Shown: piece by piece, positions 61,240-64,000 of the stretch
Layout: each line of letters starts with the position of its first letter
Position numbering within the stretch: position 1 is the first letter of the stretch
Origin: Cryobacterium lactosi
Lineage (GTDB): Bacteria; Actinomycetota; Actinomycetes; Actinomycetales; Microbacteriaceae
Direction: 5' to 3'
Length of the DNA stretch: 64,000 bases
Assembly (NCBI RefSeq): GCF_004403945.1
Contig: NZ_SOHM01000031.1
Span: 62,001 to 126,000, forward strand
Notes under the pieces: model-generated
Seen by the model: the letters and a program-made list of their open reading frames with translations, nothing else
What the model was told of the DNA's origin: nothing
Databases searched by the model: none
Program-made: the position numbers and the translations under genes

Positions 61240-61839
61240 TCAGGAGGGCGGCCAGTGCAGGAGTGCCGCGTCGACAACGCTCCGTAGCGCCGCTGAGGAT
61301 GCTCCACCTGTCGCCTGAACCGACACGCCGTCGGCGATCGTCGTCAGGTACCGGGCGACCAGGTCGACATCGGTGTCGGCAGGGAGGTCGCCCTCGTCGG
61401 CGGCGCGCTGGAATCGCTCACGCAAGTCGGCCTGGCTCTTGGCCCGCCACGTTGTGAGGATGTCCTGCACGCTCTGCCCGGTCGCGCCGACGGAGAGGGC
61501 GGCGCGCACGCCCAAGCAGCCGGCGGGGCGGCCTGGCTGAGTGCCGGCGTGCACCGCGCCGTCGAGGTAAGCCCTGGCGACCTCGCTCGCGGTTGGGGCG
61601 AGAACCGATTCCCGTGCGTACGCGCCCGGCCCGCGTTCGTAGCGCTGCAAAACCTTGAGAAACAACTCTTCTTTGTTGCCGAATGCGGCGTACATGCTCT
61701 TGCGGGAGATGCCCATTGCCTCGGTGAGCATGGTGAGGCTGGCTCCCTCGTAACCGTGTTCCCAGAAGACGATCAGCGCCTGCTCGAGTGCATCATCGGC
61801 CTCGAAGGACCGTGGCCGACCGAGTTTCACTTGCTCCAT
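61240..61839 (-). CDS. TetR-family regulator
   Basis: A 199-aa TetR of the AcrR/NemR-like subgroup: ALIVFWEHGYEGASLTMLTEAMGISRKSMYAAFGNKEEL is its HTH region, with the RPAGCLGVRAAL segment in the C-terminal domain. Cys in PAGCLG is conserved in members that sense electrophiles or N-ethylmaleimide-type agents. Divergent from an SDR at 61934; a long inverted repeat lies between. Confidence 0.88.
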   Translation of the reverse strand: MEQVKLGRPRSFEADDALEQALIVFWEHGYEGASLTMLTEAMGISRKSMYAAFGNKEELFLKVLQRYERGPGAYARESVLAPTASEVARAYLDGAVHAGTQPGRPAGCLGVRAALSVGATGQSVQDILTTWRAKSQADLRERFQRAADEGDLPADTDVDLVARYLTTIADGVSVQATGGASSAALRSVVDAALLHWPPS

Positions 61840-61855
61840 AACGCCACTCTAGCAC

Positions 61856-61915
61856 TTCGATACCGGTCGGTGCAGATGTGTGTTAGTTTTGCGATCTGCA
61901 CCGATCGGTGTCGAA
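61856..61915. promoter_or_regulatory. double TetR operator, 22-base inverted repeat
   Basis: Arms at 61856-61877 and 61894-61915 pair with two mismatches across 16 bases; each arm is itself palindromic around ACCGnTCGGT. This is the expected layout for two TetR dimers in the divergent TetR/SDR promoter. Confidence 0.72.
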
Positions 61916-61933
61916 AAGATCAGGAGATCACTT

Positions 61934-62683
61934 GTGAACAGGTTCGAAGGCAAGACCGCAGTTGTTACCGGGGGCGGTACGAACGGCATCGGCCGCGCCA
62001 CCGCGGCACGGTTGGTGGACGAGGGGGCATACGTCTTCATCACAGGTCGCCGCGAGCACGAGTTGAACGAGGCCGTCGCCGCGATCGGCCGCAACGTGAC
62101 GGCTGTTCAAGGAGACATCACCAACCAGGCGGATCTTGATCGCCTATACGAAGCAGTCGCTGCTCGCGGCCAAGGCCTGGACGTGCTTTTCGCGAACGCG
62201 GGCATCGCAACCTTCGCGACGATTGACGATCTCACGACGACTGACCTCGAACGCGTCTTCGGCATCAACGTGACCGGTACCGTCCTGACGGTGCAGAAGG
62301 CGATCCCGCTCCTCAACAAGGGCGCCTCAATCATCATCAACGCGTCGACCTCCGCAGACCGAGGCGCACCGAGCATGGGTGCCTATGCGGCCTCGAAGGC
62401 GGCCCTGCGCAGCTTTGCGCGCACGTGGGCGAACGAGCTCAAAGATCGAGGAATCCGCGTCAACGCGATCTCGCCCGGCCCAACCGATACCTCCGGCGTC
62501 ACAGAGCTCGTCGGCGCCGAGAATGCGGACGGATACAACCAGACCATAGGCTCCAGCCTCCCCATCGGCCGCATTGCGGGTCCGGAAGAGATGGCGGCCG
62601 TCGTGGCCTTCCTCGCATCGTCTGACAGCAGCTTCATGCTGGGAGCGAATGTGGTTGTCGATGGTGGTGTGAACCACATCTGA
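61934..62683 (+). CDS. short-chain dehydrogenase/reductase
   Basis: A 249-aa classical SDR from GTG 61934 (AGGAGATCACTT upstream). TGGGTNGIGR cofactor motif, NAG, catalytic Ser in NASTSADRG and YAASK. C-terminus GANVVVDGGVNHI. R at the end of beta-2 (TGRREHEL) favours NADP(H). Probable target of the divergent TetR; substrate unknown. Confidence 0.87.
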   Translation: MNRFEGKTAVVTGGGTNGIGRATAARLVDEGAYVFITGRREHELNEAVAAIGRNVTAVQGDITNQADLDRLYEAVAARGQGLDVLFANAGIATFATIDDLTTTDLERVFGINVTGTVLTVQKAIPLLNKGASIIINASTSADRGAPSMGAYAASKAALRSFARTWANELKDRGIRVNAISPGPTDTSGVTELVGAENADGYNQTIGSSLPIGRIAGPEEMAAVVAFLASSDSSFMLGANVVVDGGVNHI

Positions 62684-62794
62684 GCCGCCCACGGCACGTG
62701 CTGACAGCAGCGGGCGCCGCTTCCGGCTTCACCGGCCAGGGAGCGGCGCGGCCGCGCGCCTCCCGACGTCCATGCCTGCCGGATCGGCCGGCGG

Positions 62795-63523
62795 TCAAGC
62801 GGACAGGCTGATTTTTTGCTCTGAGGCGAACTGGCGAGCCCGGCTGAGGACATCCTGCTGGGCAGAGTTGTACAGTTCGAGCAGTGCCTCGGAAATCGTT
62901 CGCCGCGCATCGCGCTCGCTCCACCATCGGCCTGGCTGGGCTGACCATGGGCGGTCGGGGGATCGCCACGTCCCCCTCAAGGTGACGATTCTGTGCGCCA
63001 CGCGCTCTCGTGTGGCTTCGTCTGCATTGCTGGGCAGACCGTCGAACTCCAGCCTGACCGCGTCAGGCTCCGAGAGCACCATCTGCCTCAGCCCGGACAT
63101 GGATTCGCCTGCGGAAAGCCTCGCGAAGATGTGGATGAGCGCCTGGTCTGCCTCCGACAGTCGCGACGCCAGGGCTTCGAAGCCTCGTGGCGTGTGGGCG
63201 GGTGCGTGATCGCGCAGAATCGCCGCCATGTCTGATCGGGCGCGATGCAGACGCTCGATCTCCTCCTGCACGCATTGATCGAGCTGCTGCAGCCCGCCCA
63301 GCACAACGACGCCATCCTTATCTGCGCGCACGTGCGACAGCGGAACTCCTAGTTCGGCAATCCGCCGTACTTGAATCAGCCGCACGAGGTGATGCACTCG
63401 GTACTGCTTATATCCGTTGTATTTGCGCTCGGGGGCTTCGAGCAGCCCCAGCGAGTGATAATGCCTAATCGCATTGACCGTCGTTCCCGCGAGATCCGCG
63501 AGTTCACTCGTGCTCCACGTCAC
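62795..63523 (-). CDS. MerR-family regulator
   Basis: A 242-aa protein from GTG 63523, which follows AAGGAGAATTTC; the frame is open to 63772 but the extra 83 residues have no domain. The HTH reads MTWSTSELADLAGTTVNAIR with HYHSLGLLEAPERKYNGYKQYR (wing) next. A ~150-residue C-terminal domain follows, a common layout of MerR proteins beside ABC-2 transporters. A membrane transport gene starts upstream on the same strand. Confidence 0.85.
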   Translation of the reverse strand: MTWSTSELADLAGTTVNAIRHYHSLGLLEAPERKYNGYKQYRVHHLVRLIQVRRIAELGVPLSHVRADKDGVVVLGGLQQLDQCVQEEIERLHRARSDMAAILRDHAPAHTPRGFEALASRLSEADQALIHIFARLSAGESMSGLRQMVLSEPDAVRLEFDGLPSNADEATRERVAHRIVTLRGTWRSPDRPWSAQPGRWWSERDARRTISEALLELYNSAQQDVLSRARQFASEQKISLSA

Positions 63524-63624
63524 GAAATTCTCCTTCGTATGCTCAAAAAGACTGTCGATATCCGTTACGTTCGTGCCGGTCGGGGCAGTGTCGGCAATCG
63601 CCGCCACTGCCCGATCGAGGGTGC

Positions 63625-64000
63625 TTACGGTTCCCGGCGCGCTGTCCTCCACAGGCCGATCGAGAGAGGGATTCCGATCCACACCAGGACTGAGACCAGC
63701 AGCTTCGCCCAGGCGTCCGCCGTCATCAGACCGCTCATAAGAGTGCCCAGAGTATTGGTCATGTCCAGCCACTCAGCAGGTCCGCTCAGCGGCTCGATGG
63801 CAAAACTGAGGATCGACCACACCGTCGGCAGACCGAGGTAGGCCACGATCGCCACCGGTGTGCTCAAGAAGGCAAGCCCGAAGGCGATGCCCTGTGCCAC
63901 AAGCAAGATGAGCGCAAAAGCGGTACCGAGAATGATCGGCCTATCGATCTCCCACGAGCCACCCGTGTCAAGCCACACGATGCCGATGAGGTTGAACACA
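63625..64000 (-). CDS. C-terminal part of a multi-spanning membrane protein (ABC-2 permease-like), partial
   Basis: The frame enters from the right edge and ends at 63625. At least 125 residues with four hydrophobic helices: PIILGTAFALILLVAQGIAFG, PVAIVAYLGLPTVWSIL, a short helix after DMTNTLGTLMSG, and WAKLLVSVLVWIGIPLSIGL, ending WRTARREP. The final helix and basic tail resemble ABC-2 type permeases, and the adjacent MerR gene fits that reading. Identity is tentative because most of the gene is missing. Confidence 0.55.
   Translation of the reverse strand, partial: VFNLIGIVWLDTGGSWEIDRPIILGTAFALILLVAQGIAFGLAFLSTPVAIVAYLGLPTVWSILSFAIEPLSGPAEWLDMTNTLGTLMSGLMTADAWAKLLVSVLVWIGIPLSIGLWRTARREP

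Noticed and set aside
1-64000. tRNA, rRNA, CRISPR, insertion sequences, prophage genes
   Set aside because: No cloverleaf or TTCGA arm pattern, repeat-spacer array, transposase motif or phage gene was seen by eye; a covariance-model scan could still find a small RNA.

Overview
The window reads as chromosomal DNA of a high-GC actinobacterium, most likely a Microbacteriaceae member (Cryobacterium/Leifsonia-like). This is inferred from strong G/C third-position bias, frequent GTG starts, clear AGGAGG-type ribosome sites, very frequent Ala-Asp codon pairs spelled GCGGATGCC, and a gene set typical of soil and water actinobacteria. No rRNA, tRNA, CRISPR array, transposase or prophage gene was seen.

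Positions 1-19241 form one aromatic-catabolism region. At the left edge (minus strand) sit a cytochrome P450 and two halves of a split PEP-synthase-like enzyme. This trio is the hallmark of the cre-type alkylphenol (p-cresol) pathway, in which the phenol is phosphorylated, the methyl group is oxidised by the P450, and 4-hydroxybenzoate is the end product. Next comes a second minus-strand operon (KSTD-like flavoprotein, Dabb protein, SDR, MHS-family transporter) of unknown substrate. A plus-strand block follows: pobA (4-hydroxybenzoate to protocatechuate), an IclR regulator, then pcaH-G-B-L-I-J-F, the whole protocatechuate branch down to succinyl-CoA and acetyl-CoA, with pcaD and pcaC fused as pcaL. 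Three IclR regulators (4.0-4.9, 9.3-10.1, 11.4-12.2 kb) are interleaved, and related TTCC(A/G)-N5-TGGAA-like palindromes lie in front of most of these transcription units, suggesting one coordinated regulon.

Positions 19.2-64 kb are an accessory patchwork: an Ntn-hydrolase, a multidrug-type ABC exporter, two LtrA-family proteins, an ECF sigma factor with a membrane partner, CPBP proteases, DksA/TraR-like protein, a CueP-like lipoprotein, MFS exporters, a MacB-type ABC pair, an exported DUF3131/glycoamylase-like protein, and at least seven units in which a TetR/MarR/HxlR regulator lies beside an NAD(P) oxidoreductase, transporter or small membrane proteins. Many of the intergenic gaps carry obvious palindromic operators.

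There are several signs of gene decay or rearrangement here: a frameshifted alpha/beta-hydrolase lipoprotein (about 39.29 kb), an HxlR regulator missing both ends (40.04-40.22 kb), and a 30-codon stub of a Rossmann-fold protein in a MarR promoter (46.76-46.85 kb). Least explained are the tandem paralogues at 53.8-55.0 kb, the TetR-linked three-gene membrane operon at 28.8-30.8 kb, and the HTH-DUF3887/CPBP/PH-like operon at 58.2-60.2 kb.
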